This document shows positions 8,255-16,488 of a DNA stretch of 64,000 nt, one piece after another. Numbering within the stretch: position 1 is the first letter of the stretch; every line of letters begins with the position of its first letter. A program made the position numbers and the translations under genes. This stretch comes from Parvibaculum sp035325945 (lineage in GTDB: Bacteria > Pseudomonadota > Alphaproteobacteria > Parvibaculales > Parvibaculaceae): contig NZ_DAOKYX010000004.1 of NCBI RefSeq assembly GCF_035325945.1, positions 62,001 to 126,000 of the forward strand, in the 5' to 3' direction. Under the pieces are notes generated by a model. It was given only the letters and a program-made list of their open reading frames with translations. It made no database searches and had not been told where the DNA came from.

Positions 8255-9226
8255 ATGGCGTTTCCGGAGCCCTATTACGTCAAGACCAACGGCCTCGACA
8301 TGGCCGTCTATGAAGAGGGGCCGAAGGACGGCGTGCCCGTCATTCTCTGTCACGGTTTTCCCGAGATCGCCTATTCCTGGCGGCACCAGCTCCCGGCGCT
8401 CGCAAAGGCCGGCTTCCGCGCCATCGCGCCCGACCAGCGCGGCTATGGCAATACCGGCGGCCCGAAGGGCCCCGACGCGATCCCGCTCTATGACATGAAG
8501 CACCTGACCGGCGACCTCGTCGGCCTGCTCGATGCGCTCGGCCTCAAAAAGGCGATCTTCGCCGGTCACGACTGGGGCGGCTTCGTCGTCTGGCAGATGC
8601 CGCTGATGCATCCCGACCGCGTCGCGGGCGTCATCGGCGTCAACACGCCCTTCATTCCGCGCGGGCCTATCGATCCGATCGAAGGCATGCGGATGGTCTT
8701 CGGCGAAGACATGTACATCGTCTTCTTCCAGAAATATGGCGAGGCGGAAAAGCTGCTCGGGGCCGATGTCGCGCGCTCCATGCGCTTCTGGTACCGCAAG
8801 AGCAGCATGACGCTCGCCGAATTCGACGCGCGGCCCGCTTCCGAAAAGAACCTCGCCTTCCTTAAGGCGTTCCAGGCCGACGAAAGCACATGGGGCGGCG
8901 AGCAGCTTCTGACGAAGGAGGAGTTCGACACCTATGTCCGCGCCTTCGAGAAGTCGGGCTATGAGGGCGGCATCAACTGGTATCGCAATTTCTCGCGCAA
9001 CTGGCGCCAGTCGGAAGGCGTCGCTGAAAAGGTCAACGTGCCGGGGCTGATGATCTCGGCCGCCGACGACTATGTGCTCAGGCCCTCCATGGCGGATGGC
9101 ATGGAGCAATACGTCCCCGACCTCGAAAAGCACGTCATTGCGAATTGCGGCCACTGGACCCAATCGGAGCAGCCGGACGCCCTGAACGCGCTGATGGTGG
9201 ACTGGCTGAAGCGGCGCTTCGGCTGA
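8255..9226 (+). CDS. Epoxide hydrolase (alpha/beta hydrolase fold), 323 aa
   Basis: Hydrolyses epoxides to vicinal diols. The oxyanion-hole motif HGFPE is at residues 33-37 and the nucleophile Asp106 sits in GHDWGG, the Sm-X-D-X-G pattern of epoxide hydrolases and not the Ser of esterases. The lid stretch YVRAFEKSGYEGGINWYRN carries candidate lid tyrosines. The charge-relay His is in NCGHWTQ near 300. Size is typical. CGGGAGAAG precedes the ATG. It is probably cotranscribed with the flavin epoxidase-like gene and ends at a strong terminator. Confidence 0.93.
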   Translation: MAFPEPYYVKTNGLDMAVYEEGPKDGVPVILCHGFPEIAYSWRHQLPALAKAGFRAIAPDQRGYGNTGGPKGPDAIPLYDMKHLTGDLVGLLDALGLKKAIFAGHDWGGFVVWQMPLMHPDRVAGVIGVNTPFIPRGPIDPIEGMRMVFGEDMYIVFFQKYGEAEKLLGADVARSMRFWYRKSSMTLAEFDARPASEKNLAFLKAFQADESTWGGEQLLTKEEFDTYVRAFEKSGYEGGINWYRNFSRNWRQSEGVAEKVNVPGLMISAADDYVLRPSMADGMEQYVPDLEKHVIANCGHWTQSEQPDALNALMVDWLKRRFG

Positions 9227-9257
9227 ACCCGCTCCCCGGTTTTTCGATGCAATCCAG

Positions 9258-9287
9258 GCTGCCCCCGATCTGGCTATCGGGGGCAGC
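9258..9287 (+). terminator. Intrinsic terminator after epoxide hydrolase
   Basis: A perfect 12-bp stem, GCTGCCCCCGAT and ATCGGGGGCAGC, with a 6-nt loop CTGGCT, begins 31 bp after the stop and is followed by TTCAGTTT. The T-tract is short, but the stem is very stable. Confidence 0.85.
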
Positions 9288-9534
9288 TTCAGTTTGGGAG
9301 GCGAGGAGGAATCCGGCGGCCGGAGCAGGCCCGACAGAACGCAAGCGAAATTGACGCCCGCCATTAACTCTCGGCAGTCATCAGTATTTACAATCGTGTA
9401 AGCGCTTGTTGCACAAGACCTTAGCCGTTATGATCCGCCACCATTTTGACCGCGGCGCAGCATGAGATAGATGTGAGGGACACCTTCACACCCCGCGCCG
9501 CTATCGGCACAGACCAGAGCAAGGAATACCACGC
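9288..9534 (+). promoter_or_regulatory. Upstream region of the GT4 operon with a LacI-type-like palindrome
   Basis: Non-coding. At 9396-9411 the sequence gTGTAAGCGCTTGTTg contains the palindrome AAGCGCTT centred in a LacI/PurR-like half-site arrangement. No LacI gene is in the window, and no clear -35/-10 pair was found. AAGGA lies about 10 nt before the start at 9535. Confidence 0.3.
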
Positions 9535-10899
9535 ATGTCGCAAGTGCTGGAGCGCGATGAGACGGGCGATGAACCGATGAACATTGCTCACGCCCCGAAA
9601 ACGCTGGATGCACATGCGAAGCAGGCCGCCATAGAAGGCGACCGCCCCTTGCGTATCCTCCTGCCCAGCTATCGCTCCAACCCCACGACCGGCGGCCAGG
9701 GCGTCTATATGCGCCATATCGCCAAGGCGCTGGCGGATATGGGCCACCAGATCGACGTGATTTCCGGGCCGCCCTATCCCGATCTCGATCCGCGCGTGAA
9801 GCTCATCAAGCTCCCCTCGCTCGACCTCTACGCCAACCCGCATCCGATCCGCTCGCTGCGGCCGTGGATGTTCGCCTGGCCGATCGACCTCTATGAGTGG
9901 TGGAGCCATGCGACCGGCGGCTTCTCCGAGCCCTATACCTTCTGCGAGCGCATGGCGCGCTATGTGCGCGGCACCGTCTCGGACTATGACGTCTGCCACG
10001 ACAACCAGACGCTCGGCTGGGGCCTGCTCAAACTGCGGGACATGGGCCTGCCGATCGTCGGCACGATCCACCACCCGATCACCATGGATCGCCGCATCGA
10101 CATCGCGCATGCGAAGACGCTGAAGCTGCGGTTGTTCAAGCGGCGCTGGTACTCCTTCCTCAACATGCAGATGAAGGTGGCGCGCGAGCTCGATCCGCTG
10201 ATCGTCGTTTCCGAAAGCACGCGCCGCGACATCGTGCGCGAATTCGGCGTGAAGCCCGAGCGCACCCGGCTCGTGCTCCACGGCATCGATCACGTCCAGT
10301 TCAGGCCGATGCCGCACATCAAGCGCCGCGACGATCTCATCGTCGCCTGCGCCAGCGCCGACGTGCCGCTGAAGGGCCTCATCTATCTCATCCGCGCCTA
10401 TGCGGAGCTTCTGAAGACGCGCCCCAACCTGAAGCTCAGGGTCATCGGCCGCCTGCGCGAAGGCAACACGTCGGACGAATTGCGCGAACTCGGCATCATG
10501 GACAAGGTCGAGTTCATCGGCGGCATCACCGACGAGCAGATCACCGAGATCTACAACGAAGCGACGATCGTCATTTCGCCTTCCGTCTATGAAGGCTTCG
10601 GCTTTCCGGCGGGCGAAGCGATGTCCTGCGGCACACCCGTCATCGCCACCAATGGCGGCTCGCTGCCCGAGGTCGTCGGCGATGCGGGCATCGTTGTCCA
10701 GCACTCGAACCCGGCCGCGCTCGCAACCGCGATCGGCGCCCTGCTCGATGATCCGGAAGCCCGTGCGCGCCTCGGCGCGGCGGGACGCGAGCGTATTCTC
10801 GCGAAGTTCAAATGGGAGCGCGCCGCGCGCGAAGTCACTGAAATCTACAGGCAGACCATAGCTGATGCAGACCGTCGATCTGAACACGCTCGGGCTTAA
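9535..10899 (+). CDS. GT4-family glycosyltransferase, 454 aa
   Basis: Retaining GT-B glycosyltransferase. The N-terminal domain has GGQGVYMRHIAKAL, the donor/acceptor loop of GT4 enzymes. The C-terminal domain has the EX7E motif in SPSVYEGFGFPAGEAMSCG followed by TPVIATNGGSLPEVV. About 35 residues precede the first strand and may be partly untranslated. An internal ATG (MNIAHAP) is an alternative start. The 3' end overlaps the methyltransferase gene by 35 bp. It opens a three-gene cluster with a methyltransferase and a toroid protein, probably building a methylated glycolipid or cell-surface glycan. Substrates cannot be read from the sequence. Confidence 0.92.
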   Translation: MSQVLERDETGDEPMNIAHAPKTLDAHAKQAAIEGDRPLRILLPSYRSNPTTGGQGVYMRHIAKALADMGHQIDVISGPPYPDLDPRVKLIKLPSLDLYANPHPIRSLRPWMFAWPIDLYEWWSHATGGFSEPYTFCERMARYVRGTVSDYDVCHDNQTLGWGLLKLRDMGLPIVGTIHHPITMDRRIDIAHAKTLKLRLFKRRWYSFLNMQMKVARELDPLIVVSESTRRDIVREFGVKPERTRLVLHGIDHVQFRPMPHIKRRDDLIVACASADVPLKGLIYLIRAYAELLKTRPNLKLRVIGRLREGNTSDELRELGIMDKVEFIGGITDEQITEIYNEATIVISPSVYEGFGFPAGEAMSCGTPVIATNGGSLPEVVGDAGIVVQHSNPAALATAIGALLDDPEARARLGAAGRERILAKFKWERAAREVTEIYRQTIADADRRSEHARA

Positions 10900-11632
10900 G
10901 GACGGCGAGCGCGCGCTCGATTTGGGCTGTGGCAGGGGCCGTCACGTCCATGCCATGTATTTCCATGCGCGCTGCCACGTCGTCGGCCTCGATCTCGGCT
11001 TCGAGGATGTGAAGCATACGCGCGATGGCTTCGTCGCGGCTTTCGGCGGTTCGGACGCGACGCCGGGCAAGCCCGGCCTCTTTCCCGCCTGGACGGACCC
11101 GGACGAGATCGAGAAGCACCACTATTCGCTTTCGGTCGGCAACGCGCTGCAACTGCCCTTCGCCGATGCGACCTTCGACAAGATCATCTGCTCGGAAGTT
11201 CTGGAGCACATTCCTGACTATCGTCAGGCGGTCAGCGAAATCGCGCGCGTGCTGAAGCCCGGCGGCACGCTCGCGATCAGCGTTCCGCGCTTCTGGACGG
11301 AATGGGTCTGCTGGGCGCTCAGCGACGACTATCACAATGAGCCCGGCGGCCATGTCCGCATCTTCAAGGAAAGCGAACTCAAGGGCGCGGTCGAGGAAAA
11401 GGGACTCAGGCACTTCTACAAGCACTTCGCGCATGGCCTGCACTCGCCCTATTGGTGGCTCAAATGCGCCTTCGGCGTGAAGCGCGAGGATGTGAAGATC
11501 GTCAATCTCTACAAGCGCTTTCTCGAATGGGACATTCTGGAGCGGCCGTGGCTGACGCGAACGCTCGAGAAGGTGGCCGGCCCGCTGATGGGCAAGAGCG
11601 TCGTCCTCTATTTCACCAAGGGAACGGCGTGA
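10865..11632 (+). CDS. Class I SAM-dependent methyltransferase, 255 aa
   Basis: Methyltransf_11-type fold. The SAM-binding motif I is LDLGCGRGRH (residues 19-28), the acidic end of beta2 is in VVGLD, and motif IV/post-I is in FDKIICSEVLEHI, followed by RVLKPGGTLAISVP. The ATG at 10865 lies inside the end of the glycosyltransferase gene in another frame, a 35-bp overlap, which suggests tight coupling. The methyl acceptor is probably the sugar or lipid product of the neighbouring enzymes (inference). Confidence 0.93.
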   Translation: MQTVDLNTLGLKDGERALDLGCGRGRHVHAMYFHARCHVVGLDLGFEDVKHTRDGFVAAFGGSDATPGKPGLFPAWTDPDEIEKHHYSLSVGNALQLPFADATFDKIICSEVLEHIPDYRQAVSEIARVLKPGGTLAISVPRFWTEWVCWALSDDYHNEPGGHVRIFKESELKGAVEEKGLRHFYKHFAHGLHSPYWWLKCAFGVKREDVKIVNLYKRFLEWDILERPWLTRTLEKVAGPLMGKSVVLYFTKGTA

Positions 11633-11634
11633 GC

Positions 11635-12717
11635 ATGACACTTCTCACCCTCGGCGACGCCATTCCCGACGATTTCTTCGATGGCGCGCGCGCGCGCATT
11701 CTCGACCTGCAGCGCGACAATGGCGCGATCCCCTGGTACGACGGCGGCGTGATCGACCCCTGGAACCACACCGAGGCGGCGATGGGCCTCACCGTCATCG
11801 GCGAGATCGAACATGCGCGGCGCGCCTTTCGCTATCTTTCCGAAACGCAGCTCTCCGACGGCTCATGGTGGGGCCAGCTCGGCTCGGCCGTTCCCTTCGA
11901 TGACGATCATCAGTATACGGGCGGCGACGAAGGCGCGGGCAAGCCCATTCGCGACACGAACTTCACCGCCTATATCGCCACCGGCGCCTGGCATCACTAT
12001 CTGGTGACGCGCGACCGCCAGTGGCTCGTGGATATATGGCCTCATGTGGAAGCGGCGATCGGCTTCGTCGTCGCGCATCAGACCGCGCATGGCGATGTGC
12101 GCTGGGCGGCCAATGATCCGCATACGCCGGAAGACGACGCGCTCGTGACCGGCTGCTCATCGATCTACAAGAGCCTCGAATGTGCGATCCATATCGCGCG
12201 CGAACTGGGCCACCCGACGCGCGAATGGAGCGCGGCGCGGGTGCGGCTCGGCGAGGCGCTGCGCGAGAAGCCCCATCGCTTCGACCGGACCTGGGAGCCG
12301 AAGGACCGCTATTCGATGGACTGGTACTATCCGGTGCTCTCCGGCGCCGTCACCGGCGAGGCGGCCCGCAAGCGCATCGCGGCGAAATGGGACATCTTCG
12401 TCGAGGAAGGCAAGGGCTGCCGCTGCGTGCTCGACCAGCCCTGGGTGACGGTCGCGGAATCGGCCGAACTCGTCATGGCGCTTCTCGTTGCAGGCGAGCG
12501 CAAGCGCGCCGAGGAACTGCTGTCCTGGCAGCATCAATGGCGCGCGGAATGCGGCGCCTACTGGATGGGCTTTCAGTTCGACCAGAACGTCGCCTGGCCC
12601 GCCGAAAGACCGGCCTGGACGGCGGCGGCCGTCATCCTCGCGACCGATGCGGTGACGGGCACCACGCCTGCTTCCCGGCTCTTCGCCGAGCGCACGCTAT
12701 CCGAGGCGGCGGAGTAA
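11635..12717 (+). CDS. Alpha/alpha-toroid protein (prenyltransferase/six-hairpin glycosidase-like), 360 aa
   Basis: The sequence is built of repeating helical hairpins with aromatic and acidic motifs (GAIPWYDGGVIDPWNHTEAA; GSWWGQL; YSMDWYYPVLSG; ECGAYWMGFQFD), a pattern of (alpha/alpha)6 toroids such as six-hairpin glycosidases and the proteins often labelled prenyltransferase/terpene-cyclase-like. The exact reaction is not recognised. ATG at 11635 is preferred. A GTG 6 nt upstream overlaps the methyltransferase stop. It ends in a 21-bp convergent overlap with the minus-strand methyltransferase gene. Cluster context suggests processing or attachment of a glycan or lipid. Confidence 0.75.
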   Translation: MTLLTLGDAIPDDFFDGARARILDLQRDNGAIPWYDGGVIDPWNHTEAAMGLTVIGEIEHARRAFRYLSETQLSDGSWWGQLGSAVPFDDDHQYTGGDEGAGKPIRDTNFTAYIATGAWHHYLVTRDRQWLVDIWPHVEAAIGFVVAHQTAHGDVRWAANDPHTPEDDALVTGCSSIYKSLECAIHIARELGHPTREWSAARVRLGEALREKPHRFDRTWEPKDRYSMDWYYPVLSGAVTGEAARKRIAAKWDIFVEEGKGCRCVLDQPWVTVAESAELVMALLVAGERKRAEELLSWQHQWRAECGAYWMGFQFDQNVAWPAERPAWTAAAVILATDAVTGTTPASRLFAERTLSEAAE

Positions 12718-13320
12718 CCTCAGGCTCTTCACCGCCCGCTCTTGGGCGAAGAGATTGGACGCAAGCGCCATCTTGTAGATCTCATAGGGCGGGCGGCCGC
12801 CATCCTTCGGGTCCGGGAAGACGTCATGGATCGCCAGCACGCCGCCCGGCATCACGCGCGGCGCCCAATGGCGATAGTCGTCCAGCGCTGGCTCCATGCC
12901 ATGCCCACCATCAATGAAAACCATGGCAAGCGGCGTCGCCCAGCCCTTCGAGGCGACCGTCGAGGGCGCGACGACCGGCACGACCGTATCCTCGAGACGC
13001 GCGAGCCTCAGCGTGCGGCGGAAGAGCGGAAATGTGTTGAGGCGGTCCGTCTCCGGATCGTAGAGCGAGGCATCGTGATGCTCCCAGCCCTTCTGGTTTT
13101 CCTCGGAACCGTAATGATGATCGAGCGCATAAAGCACCGCGCCGTTCCTCTGGCAGGCGACGCCGATATAGACGGTCGACTTGCCGCAATAGGAACCGAT
13201 CTCGAGGCACGGCCCGCGTCTTGAAGCATCGAGCGCCGCATCGTGAAGCGCCCAGCCTTCCTCCGCATCCATGAACCCCTTCACGGCTTCGATGTCGATG
13301 GGCAGTTGACGGGCGGTCAT
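12697..13320 (-). CDS. Class I SAM-dependent methyltransferase (Methyltransf_24 type), 207 aa
   Basis: The motif CLEIGSYCGKSTVYIGVAC is the SAM site of the Methyltransf_24 family. LYALDHHYGSEENQKGW is the post-I acidic loop, and MVFIDGGHGMEPALDDYRHW followed by PGGVLAIHDVF are the later family signatures. AAGGAAAG precedes ATG at 13320; the longer frame upstream is arginine-rich shadow. Its 3' end runs 21 bp into the convergent toroid gene, an overlap that would put the last codons of both genes on complementary strands. Family members often modify sugars or surface polysaccharides. Confidence 0.9.
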   Translation of the reverse strand: MTARQLPIDIEAVKGFMDAEEGWALHDAALDASRRGPCLEIGSYCGKSTVYIGVACQRNGAVLYALDHHYGSEENQKGWEHHDASLYDPETDRLNTFPLFRRTLRLARLEDTVVPVVAPSTVASKGWATPLAMVFIDGGHGMEPALDDYRHWAPRVMPGGVLAIHDVFPDPKDGGRPPYEIYKMALASNLFAQERAVKSLRLLRRLG

Positions 13321-13509
13321 GGGTCTTTCCTTGCGCCGGATTTCATGCCGCCATGGGTGCCACGCCTTGGCCCTCGCCGCAAGGCCGGGGCCACGCGGCG
13401 ATGATAAGCAAAAGGTAAGCAATCATCCGGATAATCGCCCTTCGTCCGCCATCCCGGCTTGAGCGCGACCGCGAAACCACATGCGGGGCTTGTGCTCGAT
13501 GGAGATCAG

Positions 13510-14103
13510 ATGAGCGAACCCGCGGCCAGCAGCCAATCGGACTATGAGGCCATCGTCGAGGCCGTGAGCGAGAGCGCGCGCGGGCGCTGGTTCCTCGCCG
13601 AATTTGCGCGCCGCAACCGCGCCGCCAACACCGCCGAACTCCTCGACGCCATCGAAAGGCTTTACAAGGCCGCAACCGAAAGCAGGGAAAGCGGCACCAC
13701 GCGCTACATCCGCCACGATCTCGAAGAGATGCGGAAGTCAATCGAGGAGACCCGCAGCGATCTCGCCGCGATCAAACCGCGCGGTGATGGCGGCCCGCAC
13801 CATGAGGAAGCGACCGATCTCGATGCCATCGCCTCGGCGGCGGAACGGGCGACCCGCGACATTCTCGCCGCCGCGGAGCGTGTTCAGGAAATCGGCGAGC
13901 GGCTGCGCGGACAGGGCGCGGATAGCGATCTTTGCGACGAACTCGACACGCATGCGCGCGGCATCTTCATGGCGTCCTCGTTCCAGGACATGACCGGCCA
14001 GCGCACGGCTCGGCTGGCCACCGCCCTTCAGCACCTGGAAGAACGCATCGGCGCCATGCTCGCCGCGCTCGGAGGCGATGCAGCTTCCGCCAAGGCGGGT
14101 TAG
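13510..14103 (+). CDS. CheZ-like protein phosphatase, 197 aa
   Basis: Long amphipathic helices and the stretch MASSFQDMTGQRTARL match the catalytic segment of CheZ (xxFQDLTGQ), in which Asp and Gln dephosphorylate CheY-P. The N-terminal half (SESARGRWFLAEFARRNR) is the extension typical of alphaproteobacterial CheZ-like proteins. ATG at 13510 follows GGAGAT. No chemotaxis or flagellar genes are nearby, so it may act on a non-flagellar response regulator. It converges on the histidine phosphatase gene with only 10 bp between stops. Confidence 0.8.
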   Translation: MSEPAASSQSDYEAIVEAVSESARGRWFLAEFARRNRAANTAELLDAIERLYKAATESRESGTTRYIRHDLEEMRKSIEETRSDLAAIKPRGDGGPHHEEATDLDAIASAAERATRDILAAAERVQEIGERLRGQGADSDLCDELDTHARGIFMASSFQDMTGQRTARLATALQHLEERIGAMLAALGGDAASAKAG

Positions 14104-14113
14104 GAACGCACCT

Positions 14114-14719
14114 TCAGACGACAACTTCGTAATTGACGCAGCCGAGACTCCAGACCGGCTCGCCATTGACGATGCGGCAGGTGAGGCGCGTGAGCGAGAG
14201 CGGAGCAATGTCGATGCGAAGCGCCGTCCCCGGATCGAGCCCGAGCGCGAAACCGATCGCGGAGCGGATGACGCCCGCATGGGTGACGGCGACGATGGAA
14301 TGGCCCGCATAATGCGCGGTCAGCCGCTCCATGGCATTGGCGATGCGGGCGGTGAGATCGGCGAAACTTTCGCCTTCGGGCGGCCTGATCTTCGCCGGAT
14401 TGTTCCAGTCGAATCCCTTGTTCGCGGCATAGACCTCGTTGTGGCCGCGCCCCTGCCAGAGGCCGAAATTCTGTTCCGTGAAATCCTGTATCGCGATGGG
14501 ATCGGCGCCGGGCTTCAGCGCCAGCGCCGTCGACCGCGTGCGTGAAAGCGGCGACGACATCCAGACGGCGACCGGCGGAAGCAGGCGGGAAAGTCCTGCG
14601 GCGATGACCGGGTTTACCGGCTCAGCCGCCACATCGAGCTGTCCGTAATATCGCGCCTCCTGCCCCTGCACCGGCGCATGGCGTATCAGAAACCAGTCGG
14701 TGCGGCTTCCCGCATTCAC
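14114..14719 (-). CDS. Histidine phosphatase family protein, 201 aa
   Basis: Phosphoglycerate-mutase-like phosphatase. The phospho-acceptor His is in LIRHAPV (the RHG-type motif with Ala). Arg is in SSPLSRTRSTA, Glu in TEQNFGLWQG, and the second His in VTHAGVIRS. Start is GTG at 14719, overlapping the ArnT stop as GTGA. It resembles alpha-ribazole-phosphatase/CobC-type proteins, but no cobalamin genes are near. Its position at the end of the Arn-like operon suggests that it removes a phosphate from an undecaprenyl- or sugar-phosphate by-product (inference). Confidence 0.88.
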   Translation of the reverse strand: MNAGSRTDWFLIRHAPVQGQEARYYGQLDVAAEPVNPVIAAGLSRLLPPVAVWMSSPLSRTRSTALALKPGADPIAIQDFTEQNFGLWQGRGHNEVYAANKGFDWNNPAKIRPPEGESFADLTARIANAMERLTAHYAGHSIVAVTHAGVIRSAIGFALGLDPGTALRIDIAPLSLTRLTCRIVNGEPVWSLGCVNYEVVV

Positions 14720-16488
14720 GATCGCGGCCCTTCTGTGCCTTGAGACGATCCGCCCTCATGGTCGTACCAGGGATCGCAGATCGAGCGTCCCTCCGCATCG
14801 AGCACGCGATAATTGGCGGCGGCAACGGCCCTGTTCGTGCGTTTGATGATGCACATGCGCCGCGCGAGTCCTTCCGCCTCCCATGTCCGGAAGTATCTGG
14901 TGCGCGCCACCATGTACATCCGCTGCTCGCCATTCCACATCTTCGCGAATTGCGCCGAGTCGGTCAGGTAGCGGCTCACATCTTCCTGTGACATGCCGAA
15001 GACGAACTCGCCCGTATTGTCCACAACGAGCACCTTGTCGTCGATATAGGGCGGCAGGTCGTAAAACAGCGTGCCGTAGCTCGCGACGATCTCACCCGGC
15101 TTGCGATAGGTGTTGATGACATCGGCGACGGGCTTCACCGAATTCGGATCGGCCGCCGACGCGACGAGGCTGACGCCCGTCCAGCCGAGAAGGCCCGCAA
15201 GTGCCACACTGCCAACTGTCGCGCCTATGCCATAGCGGCGGGGAAGAACGATCGCGGCGATGACGAGCGCGGCGAAGATCGCCGCCATCGCAATGACGAA
15301 GGGCGCGACGATGCCGAGATAGGGCCCGACATCCTCGTTCTCAGCGAAGATCGGCGTCAGATAGGCAACGGGAACGCCGATCGCGAGCAGCGCGAATATG
15401 CCGATGAAGAAAATGCGCCCTATCGGCAGATCGTCCTTCTCCATCGCCTCGAGACGCGGCGCCAGCAGGCGTCCCGTGAGAAGCGCCAGCGGCGGAAAGA
15501 TCGGCAGGATATAGGGCGGCAGCTTCGAACTCGAAACCGAGAAGAAGACGAAGATGATCCCCGCCCAGAGGATCAGGAACAGCTCGACAGGGCGTTCATG
15601 CCGCCTCGCCCAGCTCGCGGGCAGGGCTTCCTTCACTGCATTCCAGAGATAGCCGGTCCATGGCAGGAAGCCGACGGCCAGCACGCCCACGAAATACCAT
15701 GGCGGCCCCTCGCGCCTGTGGACATCGGTGGTGAAGCGCAGGAGATGCTCATGCACGAAGTAGAACCAGAGGAAATCCTGGTTCCTCATCGCCGCAAGCG
15801 CATGCCAGGGCGTGGCGATGGCGAGGAAGATAAGTATGCCCGAAGGGCAGAAGGCGCGCCGCACGAAGGACCAGCGCCCGAGCATCGCCACCCAGACGAG
15901 CCCGACCAGCCCCGGCAGCAGGACGCCGATGAGCCCTTTCGACAGCACGGCGAGCGCCGCTGCGGCGTGGCCCGCCCGCGCCCACCAGAGCGCGCGTCTT
16001 TCCTCCTTCTCCTCCGCCGAGAGCAGAAAGGCGAAGAGTGAGGCGGTCATGAACACGGCCTCGGCCATGTCGAGAATGATGAAGCGGGCCAGCGCGTAAT
16101 AAAGCAGCGTCGTCGCCAGTACGCCCGCCGAGATGACACCGGCTGTCCGCCCATAGAAATGGCGGCCGAAAGCATAGGTCATCCAGCAGCCGAAAAGACC
16201 GAGCAGGGCCGGCCAGAGCCGCATCGACCATTCGGAAATACCGAAGACCTTTATGGCGGAGGCTTCGAGCCAGTAGAAGAGCGGCGGCTTCTCGAAATAA
16301 AGAATGCCGTTGAGACGCGGCAGCACATAGTCGCCGCTCTCGACCATCTCGCGCGGAATTTCGACATAGCGCCCTTCGTCGGGCGAAGAAAGAGTGCGCC
16401 CGCCGATATCGAACAAGAAGAGCGCAACGAAAAGAAGCGCGAGAAGCGCCATCACGCCGCGTCTGTCGAGAATTTCACCCAGCTTCAA
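14716..16488 (-). CDS. arnT: ArnT-like GT83 glycosyltransferase, 590 aa
   Basis: Polytopic inner-membrane transferase that moves an aminoarabinose-type sugar from undecaprenyl phosphate to lipid A in known members. SSPDEGRYVEIPREM in the first periplasmic loop carries the conserved Asp/Glu pair. KPPLFYWLEA and RLWPALLG follow, then about a dozen hydrophobic helices and a soluble C-terminal domain. Length is close to that of E. coli ArnT. Start is TTG at 16488, overlapping the formyltransferase stop (TTGA) after a G-rich Shine-Dalgarno. Acceptor specificity cannot be determined; GT83 homologues may use other sugars. Confidence 0.85.
   Translation of the reverse strand: MKLGEILDRRGVMALLALLFVALFLFDIGGRTLSSPDEGRYVEIPREMVESGDYVLPRLNGILYFEKPPLFYWLEASAIKVFGISEWSMRLWPALLGLFGCWMTYAFGRHFYGRTAGVISAGVLATTLLYYALARFIILDMAEAVFMTASLFAFLLSAEEKEERRALWWARAGHAAAALAVLSKGLIGVLLPGLVGLVWVAMLGRWSFVRRAFCPSGILIFLAIATPWHALAAMRNQDFLWFYFVHEHLLRFTTDVHRREGPPWYFVGVLAVGFLPWTGYLWNAVKEALPASWARRHERPVELFLILWAGIIFVFFSVSSSKLPPYILPIFPPLALLTGRLLAPRLEAMEKDDLPIGRIFFIGIFALLAIGVPVAYLTPIFAENEDVGPYLGIVAPFVIAMAAIFAALVIAAIVLPRRYGIGATVGSVALAGLLGWTGVSLVASAADPNSVKPVADVINTYRKPGEIVASYGTLFYDLPPYIDDKVLVVDNTGEFVFGMSQEDVSRYLTDSAQFAKMWNGEQRMYMVARTRYFRTWEAEGLARRMCIIKRTNRAVAAANYRVLDAEGRSICDPWYDHEGGSSQGTEGPRS

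Noticed and set aside
9396..9411. LacI-family operator before the GT4 cluster as a firm call
   Set aside because: Only the inner 8 bp are palindromic and there is no LacI gene in the window; recorded at low confidence only.
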